NCBI RefSeq assembly: GCF_900116715.1
Contig: NZ_FPBM01000003.1
Location: 1-64,000, forward strand
DNA: 64,000 bases
Direction of reading: 5' to 3'
Origin: Polaromonas sp. YR568
Lineage (GTDB): Bacteria; Pseudomonadota; Gammaproteobacteria; Burkholderiales; Burkholderiaceae_C
The notes under the pieces are model-generated. The model searched no databases, had not been told where the DNA came from, and was given only the letters and a program-made list of their open reading frames with translations. A program made the position numbers and the translations under genes. Positions 48,983 through 58,248 of the stretch are shown here, one piece after another (position 1 is the first letter of the stretch; every line of letters begins with the position of its first letter).

Positions 48983-50605
48983 CTATTGCGATGCATGCGG
49001 TGCGATCACCTCCGTATGGAGAACAACCCCTTCAAGATCGCAGAGCTTGACGGTGAGGCAGCGCGAAGCCGGGTCTATCTCGACTTCACCAAAGAACTGG
49101 TAGCCAGCCGCCGGGCTCGCGCCGCGCACCGGCGAGGCGCGCGAATAGCGCACCTGGTTGCCAAAGGTCGCATCGGGGTTGAAGGGGCCGTAAGAGCCCG
49201 CGTGCAGCGGCCCCGAGACAAACTCCCAGAAGGGCAGGAAGTCTTTGAACACGGCCTGCTCAGGGTCAAAGTAATGCGCGGCTGTGTAATGCACGTCGGC
49301 GCACAGCCAGACGATGTTGTGAATGGCCTTGGCCTTGATGAAAGACAGCAGGCCGGCCAGCTCGATCTCACGGCCGCTGGGCTCACCGTCGTCGCCATTG
49401 GCCACGCCCTGCCACTTGACCCGGCCTTCGGCGTCATGGCCGTCAGCCACATTGGTGCCTATGGGCATGCCCGCCGCGATGACCTTCCACTGCGCGGTGG
49501 ACGCCAGAAGCTCCTGCTGCAGCCACTGGACTTGCGCTTCGCCGAGGAAGGCCGTGCCCGGCCCTTCGGTCTGCCGGTTGTGCGAGTTGGGCCCGCGGTG
49601 CGTCTGCATGTCGACGACAAACACGTCCAGCAGCGGCCCGTATTGCACACGCCGGTACAGCAGGCCGGCGCCGCCAAAGCCTTCCAGCGGCATGGGCGAG
49701 TACTCGCGGAAGGCGCGTGCGGCAGTCGCAGCCAGCAGCTTGAGGTCTTTGACAACGTAGCGCTTGTCGCGCATCAGGTCCAGCGAGGGTGACCAGTTGT
49801 TGACGACCTCGTGGTCGTCCCACATGATGATTTGCGGCACCTCGGCGCAGAACTTCGTGAAATGCGGGTCCAGCCAGTTGTAGCGGAAGTTGCCGCGGTA
49901 GTCCTCAATCGTCTCCGCGACGCGCGTTTTGGCCAGGGTCACCACATTGGTCCAGCTGCGGCCGCGCTCGTCGTCGACACGGTGCTGCAGCGGATGGTCG
50001 GCATAAATCGTGTCGCCGCAATGCACAAAAAAGTCGAGCTCGCGCCGGCGTATGGTGTCAAACATCTTCAGGCCGCCCCACTCGGGGTTGATGCCAAAAC
50101 CCTGGCCGTTGACGTCGGCCGACCAGGCAAAACGGATGGGCCGCGCGACATCGGGCGCCGAACGGAAGCTGGAGCGCCGCACCCAGGGCTGGGCGTGCGC
50201 GGCCTCAAGGCCGTGTGCGGTCACGATCAATGAAATCGTCGCATTGCGCGGCAGGCCTGTGAGCTGGATACGCGTGGTGTAGTCGGTCACTTCCAGCGCC
50301 TGCGGCGCACGCAGCGTTTGCCACGGCCCGGGCTCGCCGTTAGCGCTCCAGGCAATCTCCACATCGGCCGCATAGGGCAGGCGGGCCCAGACGATGGCCG
50401 CGTCGCCGCTGACCTCGCCTATCTGTATGCCGTTGACCTGGCTGTCATCCACGAGCGGGAACTGCTTTTTGGCCGTCACTGCCGGCCGGGGCCCAACGCG
50501 GGCGAGCATGCCGTCCGACAGTTCCTTGAGCGCCAGCGGCAGGTCGAGCGGGCTTGGCAGGTTGCGCAAAACCTTGAGGGGCAAGTCGAAAGGGTTCATG
50601 GCCAA
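48983..50605 (-). CDS. PhoD-like alkaline phosphatase/phosphodiesterase without signal peptide
   Basis: 540 aa. An N-terminal fibronectin-like part (about 60-150: GIQIGEVSGDAAIVWARLPY) leads to the metallophosphatase domain with FAWSADVNGQGFGI, FFVHCGDTIYAD, MWDDHEVVNNW and NIVWLCADVHYTAAHY, which hold the metal ligands of PhoD (Ca/Fe type). Most PhoD enzymes are exported by Tat; here residues 1-40 (NPFDLPLKVLRNLPSPLDLP) show no signal, so action may be cytoplasmic. It starts 10 bp after surE stops. Confidence 0.88.
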   Translation of the reverse strand: MAMNPFDLPLKVLRNLPSPLDLPLALKELSDGMLARVGPRPAVTAKKQFPLVDDSQVNGIQIGEVSGDAAIVWARLPYAADVEIAWSANGEPGPWQTLRAPQALEVTDYTTRIQLTGLPRNATISLIVTAHGLEAAHAQPWVRRSSFRSAPDVARPIRFAWSADVNGQGFGINPEWGGLKMFDTIRRRELDFFVHCGDTIYADHPLQHRVDDERGRSWTNVVTLAKTRVAETIEDYRGNFRYNWLDPHFTKFCAEVPQIIMWDDHEVVNNWSPSLDLMRDKRYVVKDLKLLAATAARAFREYSPMPLEGFGGAGLLYRRVQYGPLLDVFVVDMQTHRGPNSHNRQTEGPGTAFLGEAQVQWLQQELLASTAQWKVIAAGMPIGTNVADGHDAEGRVKWQGVANGDDGEPSGREIELAGLLSFIKAKAIHNIVWLCADVHYTAAHYFDPEQAVFKDFLPFWEFVSGPLHAGSYGPFNPDATFGNQVRYSRASPVRGASPAAGYQFFGEVEIDPASRCLTVKLCDLEGVVLHTEVIAPHASQ

Positions 50606-50615
50606 AGCGATCTCG

Positions 50616-51401
50616 TCAGGGGTGGGTGGTGGGTGTCAGGGCGGCATGGTTGATGCCGTCCAGCAGCGAGTCTTCCAGGCTAGCGTAGCCATTCCAGCGC
50701 AGCCGGTAAACGGTCGCAAACCCTGCTTCGAGCTGCGATAGTTCGTCGCCGGCCGAAGGTTTGCCCGAACGGCCTTTGTCATAACGCAGCACCGTGGTAT
50801 CAGGCCCGGCCTTTTCGGCCGTGATGCTGGCCGCGATCTTGGCCCGGCCCGGCGCCGCATGGCGCAGCGGCGCGGGCAGCGCGGCCGGCAGATTGATGCT
50901 GAGCCAGCTGTCGGGCTGGTGCCAGTCTTCGGTGGTCTCGCCGAAATAGCGCACCAGGCGCGCCAGCCAGGCGGCGACCTCGGGCGATTCAAAGTCGCTG
51001 CCGTTGGGCGCCGAGAAACCAATCGCAGGCACACCCCAAAAGCTGGCCTCGCGCGCAATCGCCATGGTGCCCGAGTAGGCGATGTCTTCACCGATGTTGC
51101 GGCCGTCGTTGATGCCCGAGAGCACCAGGGTGGGCTTGGGCGAGTCGGCGAACAGCCAGGCAAAAGCAGCTATCGCGCAGTCGGCCGGCGTGCCCGAGCA
51201 GGCATAACGCCGCACACCCAGCCGCGTCATGCTGAAGGGTTCATGCAGCGAAATGCTGTGGCCCTTGCTGCTGCGCTTGTCTTGCGGTGCAACCACCCAG
51301 ACGTCGTCGCTGAAGCTGTTGGCGGCGCGCTCCAGCGCGGCCAGCCCCGGTGAGAAGTGGCCGTCGTCGTTGCTAACGAGAATTCGCATGCTTGGCGTCA
51401 T
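50616..51401 (-). CDS. SurE-type 5'/3'-nucleotidase or phosphomonoesterase
   Basis: 261 aa. SurE motifs: MRILVSNDDGHFSPGLAAL (metal-binding Asp pair), DKRSSKGHSIS, CSGTPADCAIAAF and LSGINDGRNIGEDIAYSGTM (metal Asn). SurE hydrolyses nucleotides and other phosphomonoesters. It is outside the usual pcm-nlpD-rpoS context, and its ATG overlaps the acoC stop by four bases (ATGA), which points to a role in this pathway. A second ATG at 51389 also fits the motif. Confidence 0.88.
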   Translation of the reverse strand: MTPSMRILVSNDDGHFSPGLAALERAANSFSDDVWVVAPQDKRSSKGHSISLHEPFSMTRLGVRRYACSGTPADCAIAAFAWLFADSPKPTLVLSGINDGRNIGEDIAYSGTMAIAREASFWGVPAIGFSAPNGSDFESPEVAAWLARLVRYFGETTEDWHQPDSWLSINLPAALPAPLRHAAPGRAKIAASITAEKAGPDTTVLRYDKGRSGKPSAGDELSQLEAGFATVYRLRWNGYASLEDSLLDGINHAALTPTTHP

Positions 51402-52678
51402 GTGGCTTGAAGGGAAGAAGAGGCAAAGGCCGAGGCGCCCACCTGCTGACGCACCAGGCCGGCAACCATAGGCGCCGCCTCGATCTGCGGCAAGTGGCCT
51501 GTGCCAGCCAGTGTATGCAGTGCCACGTGGCCGGGCAGGCCCGCTGCCTGGTGTATCGGCAACACGCGGTCCAGCGTACCCCAGAGCAGTTTCACGGGTA
51601 TGACAAGCCCGTCGAGCTGCTTTCGCAGCGATTCGGCCTGCGTGCCGTCGGGCAGCAGGCTGGCGGCCATGGCAGCCAGGCCGGCGCGTTTGGTTTCATT
51701 GCCGAGTTCCTGCAGGGCCGTCGCGACAAACGAGCCGCTCAGGCGCGAAGCGTCGCCAAACAGCTGCACCAGCCAGGGCCGCAGGCTGGCCTCGCTGTTT
51801 GCGCGCAGGATGCCGTCAATAAAAGCGCCGTTGATCTCGGGGCCCAGGCCGGCGGGCGCCAGCAGGGTCAAGGAGCGCAGGCGCGAACCCAGCAGCGCCG
51901 TCAACGCCAGCGCCGTGCCGCCGCCCATGGAATGGCCCAGCAGGTGGACTTCGTTGATGCCTTCGCTGTCCAGCCGGTCCAGCACCGCCTGCGCGGCGGC
52001 GGCGAAGTTGGGCACCTCGGCACGCGGCGACTTGCCGTGGTTGGGCAGGTCTATGCCCAGCACCGGGAGGTCGCGCAGCTGGTCGGCCAGCACGCGCCAG
52101 GACCCCTGCGAAGTGCCGAAGCCGTGCAGCAGCACCAGCGGCGCGCCCTCGTGGCGTGAAAACCAGTGCAGGTTCAGTGCACCGGTGGAGGCTTGGCTCG
52201 CAGCGCGTTGTGCGCCGGCCATATCGGCGGCCAGCACGCGGCCTTCGGGGCCCGAGCCGCTGACCTTGTTCAAATCAATGCCACGCTCACGCGCCAGGCT
52301 GCGGGCCAGCGGCGTGGCGCGCAGCAGGCTTTGCCGGCTTGCAGTGCTCACTTCAGGCGCAGCAGCGGCGACGGGCGCGGGAGCCTCAACCACAGCCTGC
52401 GGCGCATCAGGCGCAGCACCCGCAGCGGGAATGGCCTCCCCCGGCTGCAAAATCCAGCCGACGATCTGCCCCACCGGCATGGTGACGCCCACCTGGCCGT
52501 CGATGCCCTGGACGATGCCGTCGGCGGCCGCGTCAATCTCCATCGTGGCCTTGTCGGTTTCGATCTCGAACACGACCTGGCCCTTGGTGACGGTGTCACC
52601 GTTCTTGACATACCAATGCGCGATCTTGCCTTCGCTCATGTCCATGTCGACGCGCGGCAGTATCAATTCCACCGCCAT
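51398..52678 (-). CDS. acoC: Acetoin-dehydrogenase-type E2 (lipoyl domain plus alpha/beta hydrolase)
   Basis: 426 aa. A lipoyl domain at 1-80 carries the modified Lys in EIETDKATMEI; an E3-binding segment (ATPLARSLARERGIDLNKVSG) lies near 120-155; the rest is an alpha/beta hydrolase with LVLLHGFGTSQGSW and nucleophile elbow LLGHSMGGGTAL. This replaces the normal CoA acyltransferase domain and is specific to AcoC-like E2s. It works with AcoA/AcoB on an acetoin- or diketone-like substrate. 2 bp after acoB. Confidence 0.92.
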   Translation of the reverse strand: MAVELILPRVDMDMSEGKIAHWYVKNGDTVTKGQVVFEIETDKATMEIDAAADGIVQGIDGQVGVTMPVGQIVGWILQPGEAIPAAGAAPDAPQAVVEAPAPVAAAAPEVSTASRQSLLRATPLARSLARERGIDLNKVSGSGPEGRVLAADMAGAQRAASQASTGALNLHWFSRHEGAPLVLLHGFGTSQGSWRVLADQLRDLPVLGIDLPNHGKSPRAEVPNFAAAAQAVLDRLDSEGINEVHLLGHSMGGGTALALTALLGSRLRSLTLLAPAGLGPEINGAFIDGILRANSEASLRPWLVQLFGDASRLSGSFVATALQELGNETKRAGLAAMAASLLPDGTQAESLRKQLDGLVIPVKLLWGTLDRVLPIHQAAGLPGHVALHTLAGTGHLPQIEAAPMVAGLVRQQVGASAFASSSLQAT

Positions 52679-52680
52679 GC

Positions 52681-53679
52681 TCAGGCCCTCACCAGCAGTG
52701 AACGGCGCGCGGCGGCGACGATGTCGGGCACCTGCGGCACCGCGGCTTTTTCAAGCTCGGGGTTGTAGGGCAAGGGGCAGTCCGCGCCGCCCAGCCGGAT
52801 GATGGGCGCGTCCAGCCTGTCAAAGGCCGAACTCTCGGCAATCATCGCGCTGACTTCAGCGCCTATGCCCAGCTGCTTGGTGCCTTCATAGACGCAGATC
52901 AGGCGCGTGGTCTTGCTCACGCTCTTGATCAGCGTGGAATGGTCCAGCGGCCGCAGAGAACGCAGATCGACCACCTCGGCCGAAATACCCTGGGCCGCGA
53001 GCTGCTCCGCCGCCTCCAGCGCGCGGTGCACCATGATGGCGGTCGCGGCAATCGTGACATCCGTGCCTTCGCGGCGCACCCGCGCCTCGTGCAGAGGCTC
53101 GGTGTAATAGCCTTCGGGGACAGGGCCCTTCATCTTGTAGAGCAGCTTGTGCTCGAAGAACATCACCGGGTCCGGGTCTTCAATCGCAGCCAGCAGCATG
53201 CCCTTGGCGTCGTGCGGCGTCGAGGGCTGTACCACCTTGAGGCCGGGCACATGGGCAAACCAGGCTTCCAGGCTCTGGCTGTGCTGGGCCGCAGCCCCAG
53301 TGCCGGAGCCGCTGGGGAAGCGCATGACCAACGGCACCGAAGCCTTGCCGCCCAGCATGAAGCGCATCTTGGCGGCCTGGTTGACGATCTGCTCCATCGC
53401 CAGCGAGGCGAAGTCGGAAAACTGGAATTCATACACCGGCCGGCGTCCCATCAGCGCCGCACCCACCGCAACACCCGCGCCGCCGAGTTCAGAGATCGGC
53501 GTGTCCATCACACGCTCTTCACCGAAGCGTTGCACCAGGTCGCCGGTGACCTGAAAGGCACCGCCATAGACGCCGATGTCCTCGCCCATCAGGAAGACGC
53601 GCTCGTCGCGCTCCATCGCAATGCCCAGTGCCTCCTGGATGGCCTGCGAGTAAGTGAGTTCACGCAGCGCTTCAACCAT
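52681..53679 (-). CDS. acoB: Acetoin-dehydrogenase-type E1 beta subunit
   Basis: 332 aa. Typical E1 beta: [51 protein letters not shown], and the C-terminal transketolase part [29 protein letters not shown]. With AcoA it forms the thiamine-dependent E1. Its ATG lies 8 bp inside the acoA end, so translation is coupled. Whether the substrate is acetoin is not shown: acoX and a dedicated E3 gene are absent. Confidence 0.92.
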   Translation of the reverse strand: MVEALRELTYSQAIQEALGIAMERDERVFLMGEDIGVYGGAFQVTGDLVQRFGEERVMDTPISELGGAGVAVGAALMGRRPVYEFQFSDFASLAMEQIVNQAAKMRFMLGGKASVPLVMRFPSGSGTGAAAQHSQSLEAWFAHVPGLKVVQPSTPHDAKGMLLAAIEDPDPVMFFEHKLLYKMKGPVPEGYYTEPLHEARVRREGTDVTIAATAIMVHRALEAAEQLAAQGISAEVVDLRSLRPLDHSTLIKSVSKTTRLICVYEGTKQLGIGAEVSAMIAESSAFDRLDAPIIRLGGADCPLPYNPELEKAAVPQVPDIVAAARRSLLVRA

Positions 53680-54697
53680 GGGCGGCCTCCGCCACGGGTG
53701 AGGCATAAACAAAGTCGGTCAGGCTGGCGATGTCCGGCGCCGGGCTGTCCTTGGCGAACTCGATGGAGTCCTCGATTTCCTTCTCAACGCTCTTCACCAG
53801 TTCGTCCACTTCATGTTGTTCAATCATTCCGTGCCGCAGCAAATCCTGCTCGAACAGCACGATGGGGTCGCGCTCGACCCAGGACTCGATCTCTTCCTTG
53901 GTCCGGTAGCGGTTGCGGTCGCTTTTGGAATGGCCGCGGTGCCGGTAGGTCAGGCACTCGATCAGGGTCGGCCCGCCGCCGGTTCGTGCACGCTCAATCG
54001 CCGTGTGCGCCGCTTCGGCCACGTCGGCAAAGCTGTTGCCATCCACCGTGAGGCCGGGCATGTCGTAGGCCAGCGCGCGCGTGGCGATCTTCTTCACCGC
54101 GGTAGAGCGCTCGGTCGAGGTCGACATGCCGTACTTGTTGTTCTCGCAGACAAACACCACAGGCAGCTTCCAGATCGCCGCCATGTTCAGGCCTTCGTGG
54201 AAAGCGCCTTCATTGTTGGCGCCGTCGCCGAAAAAGCAGACGACCACATTGGGCTTTTTCATCTGCTTGAGCGCCAGGGCCGCGCCCACCGCAATCGGGA
54301 TACCCCCACCCACGATGCCGTTGGCGCCCAGGTTGCCGCCCGCCACGTCGGCGATGTGCATGGAGCCGCCGCGGCCGCGGCAGTAGCCGGTGTCCTTGCC
54401 GAAGAATTCGGCGAACATGTATTTGGGCTCCGCGCCCTTGGCAATGCAGTGGCCGTGGCCACGGTGCGTGGAGGTGATGCAGTCTTCCGCGCCCAGATTG
54501 ATGCCTACGCCGACGGCGCTGGCCTCCTGGCCTATCGAGAGGTGCATGGTGCCGTGCACCAGGCCGCGCATATAGGCCTGCTCGGCGCCTTCTTCAAAGC
54601 GGCGGATCAGCACCATCTGGCGCAGCGCCTTGTGCAGCACGGCCTTGCCTAGCCGGGTGTAGGCCTCGGGGGTTGTGGGTTTGAGGACGGCGTTCAC
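53672..54697 (-). CDS. acoA: Acetoin-dehydrogenase-type E1 alpha subunit
   Basis: 341 aa. The thiamine diphosphate motif is [20 protein letters not shown] ending in [30 protein letters not shown] and [20 protein letters not shown] are typical, as is [11 protein letters not shown]. It starts with GTG at 54697, overlapping the oxidoreductase stop by four bases. This coupling ties the E1 tightly to that SAF-domain enzyme, unlike the usual acoX-acoA order. Confidence 0.92.
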   Translation of the reverse strand: MNAVLKPTTPEAYTRLGKAVLHKALRQMVLIRRFEEGAEQAYMRGLVHGTMHLSIGQEASAVGVGINLGAEDCITSTHRGHGHCIAKGAEPKYMFAEFFGKDTGYCRGRGGSMHIADVAGGNLGANGIVGGGIPIAVGAALALKQMKKPNVVVCFFGDGANNEGAFHEGLNMAAIWKLPVVFVCENNKYGMSTSTERSTAVKKIATRALAYDMPGLTVDGNSFADVAEAAHTAIERARTGGGPTLIECLTYRHRGHSKSDRNRYRTKEEIESWVERDPIVLFEQDLLRHGMIEQHEVDELVKSVEKEIEDSIEFAKDSPAPDIASLTDFVYASPVAEAAHG

Positions 54698-56022
54698 GCG
54701 TGCTCCAGCACGCCGTAGACCAGTTCATCCTGGCGGCGGCGCAATTCGACGATGCGCGAACCTGGGTCGGCCGCGACGTTGGCATAAGTCAGCAGCTCGC
54801 CCTTGCGGATGTGCGCCGTCACCGTGCCGCGCTCGATCAGGCCGCAGGGCATTGCGTTTTTGGCGCGTGCATCATCGGCGGCCATGGCCCAGGCACGGTA
54901 GGTGTATTCGCCGATCGCGTCCAGCCGGTCACCGGGTTTGAGGTCGCACTTGGCAAGAGCGCAGACTTCGGCCGAGGGTTTGGGCAGCGGCGCCATGTCG
55001 GCGCGGCCGTAGAGCACGGCACGCGCGCAGGTCAGCGGCACTTCCAGGCTGCAGAGGTGGTAAGGCCGGTAGAAGGTGTAGTAAGGGCCGATGCCCAGCT
55101 TGAGGTAATCCATGCGCTCACGCAGCCGCGGGTGCGCCATTTCAGCCACCACAAACACGCCGGGTGCCACGCCCTTACCGATGGTGTAGTCCACCACACC
55201 TTTACGCGTGAGGATGCCGCCGTCGGCGATAGGGCACAGCACCTTGTGCAGATCTTCCAGCGAGGCGTTGGGGCCGTGCATGCCGGCGATGTCGGGTACC
55301 AGGCCGGTCGCATTGGCAATCGCCGACATCTCAACGGCGGTCTTGGAGCCGTCGACAAACTCAACCAGCATGCGCGGGTTCAGCCCCTTGCCCAGGGCTT
55401 CTTCGGTGTAGTCGTCGGGCGTGGCGTCGATGTTGAGTGGGTTGTTCTTTCCCTTGCCGGCGGCGATCACCGGATAGCCCAGCGCCGAGACGAAGTTGAT
55501 CAGCTCGATGGCCGCACTGGGCTCGTCGCCCGCGCCCAGCGAATAAATCACGCCCAGGCGGTCGGCTTCATGCTTGAGGTAGGCGCCTATGGTGACGTCG
55601 GCCTCGACATTCATCATCACCAGGTGTTTGCCGTGCTCCATCGCGGTCAGGCCTATCTGCGCGCCGACGGCGGGTTTGCCGGTGGCGTCAACCACCACGT
55701 CGATCAGGCCGCAGGCGCAGACCAGCTGCGCGTCTTGCGTGATGGCAATGCGGCGGTCACGGATGGCCTGCTCCAGCGCGCTGGCCGTGTTGACGACGCG
55801 GTGCGCGTCGGGCGTGTGGCCGGCCGAAGCCAGCGCGGCTACGGCCGCCGGCACGTTGATGTCGGCAATCGCCGCCACCACGATGCCGCGCATCTGCAGC
55901 ACCTGGGTCACGATGTCCGTGCCCATCATTCCCGAGCCGATCAGGCCGATTCGCACCGGTTTGCCCGAAGCCTCGAGCTTGAGCAGGTCAGCGGCCAGGC
56001 CGCTGGGCGTAAAACCATTCAT
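54694..56022 (-). CDS. Homoserine-dehydrogenase-like oxidoreductase with C-terminal SAF domain
   Basis: 442 aa. Rossmann motif VRIGLIGSGMMGTDIVTQVL (about 25-45) with the VVVDATGKPAVG loop, a middle catalytic domain (MMNVEADVTIGAYLKHEADRLGVIYSLGAGDEPSA), then a SAF-like C-terminal domain (LIERGTVTAHIRKGELLTYAN). This matches predicted homoserine dehydrogenases of the COG4091 type, several of which act on polyol- or sugar-acid-like substrates. The start is uncertain: the ATG at 56022 has GGGG upstream, and 56034 is possible. First gene of the acoABC run. Confidence 0.85.
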   Translation of the reverse strand: MNGFTPSGLAADLLKLEASGKPVRIGLIGSGMMGTDIVTQVLQMRGIVVAAIADINVPAAVAALASAGHTPDAHRVVNTASALEQAIRDRRIAITQDAQLVCACGLIDVVVDATGKPAVGAQIGLTAMEHGKHLVMMNVEADVTIGAYLKHEADRLGVIYSLGAGDEPSAAIELINFVSALGYPVIAAGKGKNNPLNIDATPDDYTEEALGKGLNPRMLVEFVDGSKTAVEMSAIANATGLVPDIAGMHGPNASLEDLHKVLCPIADGGILTRKGVVDYTIGKGVAPGVFVVAEMAHPRLRERMDYLKLGIGPYYTFYRPYHLCSLEVPLTCARAVLYGRADMAPLPKPSAEVCALAKCDLKPGDRLDAIGEYTYRAWAMAADDARAKNAMPCGLIERGTVTAHIRKGELLTYANVAADPGSRIVELRRRQDELVYGVLEHA

Positions 56023-56090
56023 CCAATACCCCATTTCGTCGATTGAGAAGCCGGGACACCGCCGGCTCGATTTCCGCGTTTTTCTCAGCG

Positions 56091-56129
56091 CTTGTGTACA
56101 TTTGATCTTAATCTTATACTTATGTACAT
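56091..56129 (-). promoter_or_regulatory. Candidate SorC operator: two ATGTACAYAAG direct repeats
   Basis: On the minus strand ATGTACATAAG (56129-56119) and ATGTACACAAG (56101-56091) are 28 bp apart, about 2.7 helical turns, in an AT-rich patch with TATAAG/TAAGAT hexamers between. They lie between the SorC gene and the first gene of the acoABC run. This fits an operator in front of that gene. Confidence 0.6.
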
Positions 56130-56247
56130 CATGAGCGCAAGCAAAAACCACGGGCTGAGCGCAAGTCAGCCGCGATTTGCGGGTAATTCCCGAGACGTGG
56201 GAGAGGCGCGGGCCGGCGGTTTAACCCGCCCGGCAGGGTTCGCCGGG

Positions 56248-57324
56248 TTAGCGGGCGAGTTTGATCAGCGCCCGCGCGGCATGCTCATCGGTGATGAGCG
56301 TGGTGGGCTTGATCAGGCGCAGCGCGCCCAGCAGGGCCTCGGCCTTGCTGACACCGCCCGAGGCCAGGATGCGCTGCGGCACGGCCTTGAGGGTGTCTAC
56401 GGGCACCGACATCACGCGGCCCTGGATAGGGTCGTTGATGAGTTCGCCCTTGCGGTCGTAATAGTGAAACAGCAGATCGCCAACCGCACCCATCTTGACG
56501 ACGCGTCGGCGCAGTTCTTCGGGCATCACGGCATAACGGTAGGCCGTGCCTTCGGGCGAGACGTCACCCACGCTCACCAGCACGGCGTCCAGCGACTTGG
56601 CGTTGTCGAAGACATCGCCCAGGCCGCAATGGTCGATCAGGGTCTGCCGCGTCTGCGGCGAATCGACGACGGCGGGCGCCGTCATCAAATAACACTCGGC
56701 CTGGAACAGGCTGGAAAACCGCCAGGCGAACTCGGACGGGTTAAAGCGCCTGACCTTGGTGATGCCGCCCAATAGCGAAATCACGCCGAGGTCGGCGACC
56801 GGCGCCTCGCTCATGAAACGCAGTGACTCGTGCAGCGTGCGGCCCCAGCCCACGCCTATGCGCATGCCGGGGCTCAACAGGCCCGACATGTACTGGCCGG
56901 TGGCCGCCGCGATGGGCACTGTGGCATCGGATTCGGCATCAGACACCGGCACCACCACTGCCTCGCCGAGGCCAAAGAGTTTTTCGAGCTCGCGCTCCAG
57001 CGCGATGCACTCGGGCACGCCGGTTTCTATGCTGAACTTGATCTCATTGCGCTCGCGCAGGTCCGACAGCAGGCGCACCACGGTGACCCGGCCTATGCCC
57101 AGGCGCTGCGCGATCTCGTTTTGCGTCATTTCCTCGACGAAATACATCCAGGCCACACGCAGGCGCATACGCTTGTTGCGCTGGCTGGGCCCCGCGCCGG
57201 CGAGAGGCGCATCCAGTTCGGGGGCGGCCTGCGCCACGGCTGCGGCTTTGCCTTTGGCTGGGGTTTTCGCGGGTTTGGGCAAGGCGGCTCCTGATTCTGG
57301 GGAAGTGAGCGATTTGGGGTGCAA
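56248..57324 (-). CDS. SorC/DeoR-type sugar-binding transcriptional regulator
   Basis: 358 aa. An unusual Ala/Pro/Lys-rich 50-residue leader precedes a helix-turn-helix (MTQNEIAQRLGIGRVTVVRLLSDL) and a SorC sugar-binding domain: MRIGVGWGRTLHESLRFM, VISLLGGI, VSVGDVSPEGTA and LASGGVSKAEALLGAL. SorC effectors are usually sugar or sugar-acid phosphates. It lies just upstream of the oxidoreductase-acoABC run in the same direction, with direct repeats between. Confidence 0.9.
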   Translation of the reverse strand: MHPKSLTSPESGAALPKPAKTPAKGKAAAVAQAAPELDAPLAGAGPSQRNKRMRLRVAWMYFVEEMTQNEIAQRLGIGRVTVVRLLSDLRERNEIKFSIETGVPECIALERELEKLFGLGEAVVVPVSDAESDATVPIAAATGQYMSGLLSPGMRIGVGWGRTLHESLRFMSEAPVADLGVISLLGGITKVRRFNPSEFAWRFSSLFQAECYLMTAPAVVDSPQTRQTLIDHCGLGDVFDNAKSLDAVLVSVGDVSPEGTAYRYAVMPEELRRRVVKMGAVGDLLFHYYDRKGELINDPIQGRVMSVPVDTLKAVPQRILASGGVSKAEALLGALRLIKPTTLITDEHAARALIKLAR

Positions 57325-57399
57325 AATCAGGCTTTACGCCGCCCGCCTTGCCCTCCCCGTCCGGCTGTCATGCTAACGTAAACGATCGACAGGATTTTC

Positions 57400-58248
57400 A
57401 TGACGCACAACATATTGCCCACCGCCCGCACGGCCCAGCCAACGCGCACCGCCGTGCAGCTGGCGCTCAAGGACGAGTTGCGCACTTTCGGCTTTAACCT
57501 GCAGCGCGGCGCGCACTGGCTGCTGCAGGACGTCGGCAGCAGCCTCGTCAAGCAGGTCGAGCCGCGCAACGAGGCCGGCACGCTGCACAAGCTGCACCAC
57601 CTGATCGACTCGACGGCCCAGGCCACCTTCTCCACGCTGCAGGTCGCGCAGCAAGCCGCGGCCGTTGCCGTGCTGCCAGATGCCGCCTACCGCACCCTGC
57701 ACTTCGAAGTGCTCCCCCTGGCCGACTACTTCGCGCAAAGCGAAGTGAAGAATCCCTCGCAGCTTTTCACCAATACCTTTTACTGGCTGCTGCGCCACGC
57801 ACTGGCCGGCAAAGCCGGCACCGCGCTGATCGCGCGCCAGCAGGCCATCGACGAAGCCTTCTGGCAAGTGCTTGAGCAGCACGCAGGCCTGATCGCCCGC
57901 GCGCAGCAAACCGGCGCGGCGCCGCGCGACCACGCCGCGCTCTGCGCCGCCGTGCTGCGGGCGCTGGTCGCGGCGCGGCCGGTGCGCGACGCCAGCCTGC
58001 CGCCCTGGGCCAGCCAGCCGACGCAGCAACCGCTTGAACCGGTCACCGCGCTGCCCGAGCTCCTCGCGGTGATCGTCGCCGCCGGCCTGGCCAAAAGCGG
58101 CGACAATCCCAGCCCCGACATCGGCGAGCGACTGCGCCTGGCCGGGCAACTCGTCACCGCGCGCCTGCCGCTGCTGGAAGCCGCGCTGCAACAACCAGAC
58201 GACCAGCACCTGACCGCCGAACTCGCCTTTTTATTCCGCCACGCTTGA
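57400..58248 (+). CDS. Hypothetical protein, first of an overlapping trio
   Basis: 282 aa, not recognised. Soluble and mostly helical (AVQLALKDELRTFGFNLQRGAHWLLQDVGSSL; TLQVAQQAAAVAVLPDAAYR); no signal peptide or metal motif. Its stop overlaps the AGE gene start by one base (TGATG). It stands opposite the SorC gene with only 75 bp between, so it may share the same control. Possibly an accessory subunit of the epimerase. Confidence 0.75.
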   Translation: MTHNILPTARTAQPTRTAVQLALKDELRTFGFNLQRGAHWLLQDVGSSLVKQVEPRNEAGTLHKLHHLIDSTAQATFSTLQVAQQAAAVAVLPDAAYRTLHFEVLPLADYFAQSEVKNPSQLFTNTFYWLLRHALAGKAGTALIARQQAIDEAFWQVLEQHAGLIARAQQTGAAPRDHAALCAAVLRALVAARPVRDASLPPWASQPTQQPLEPVTALPELLAVIVAAGLAKSGDNPSPDIGERLRLAGQLVTARLPLLEAALQQPDDQHLTAELAFLFRHA

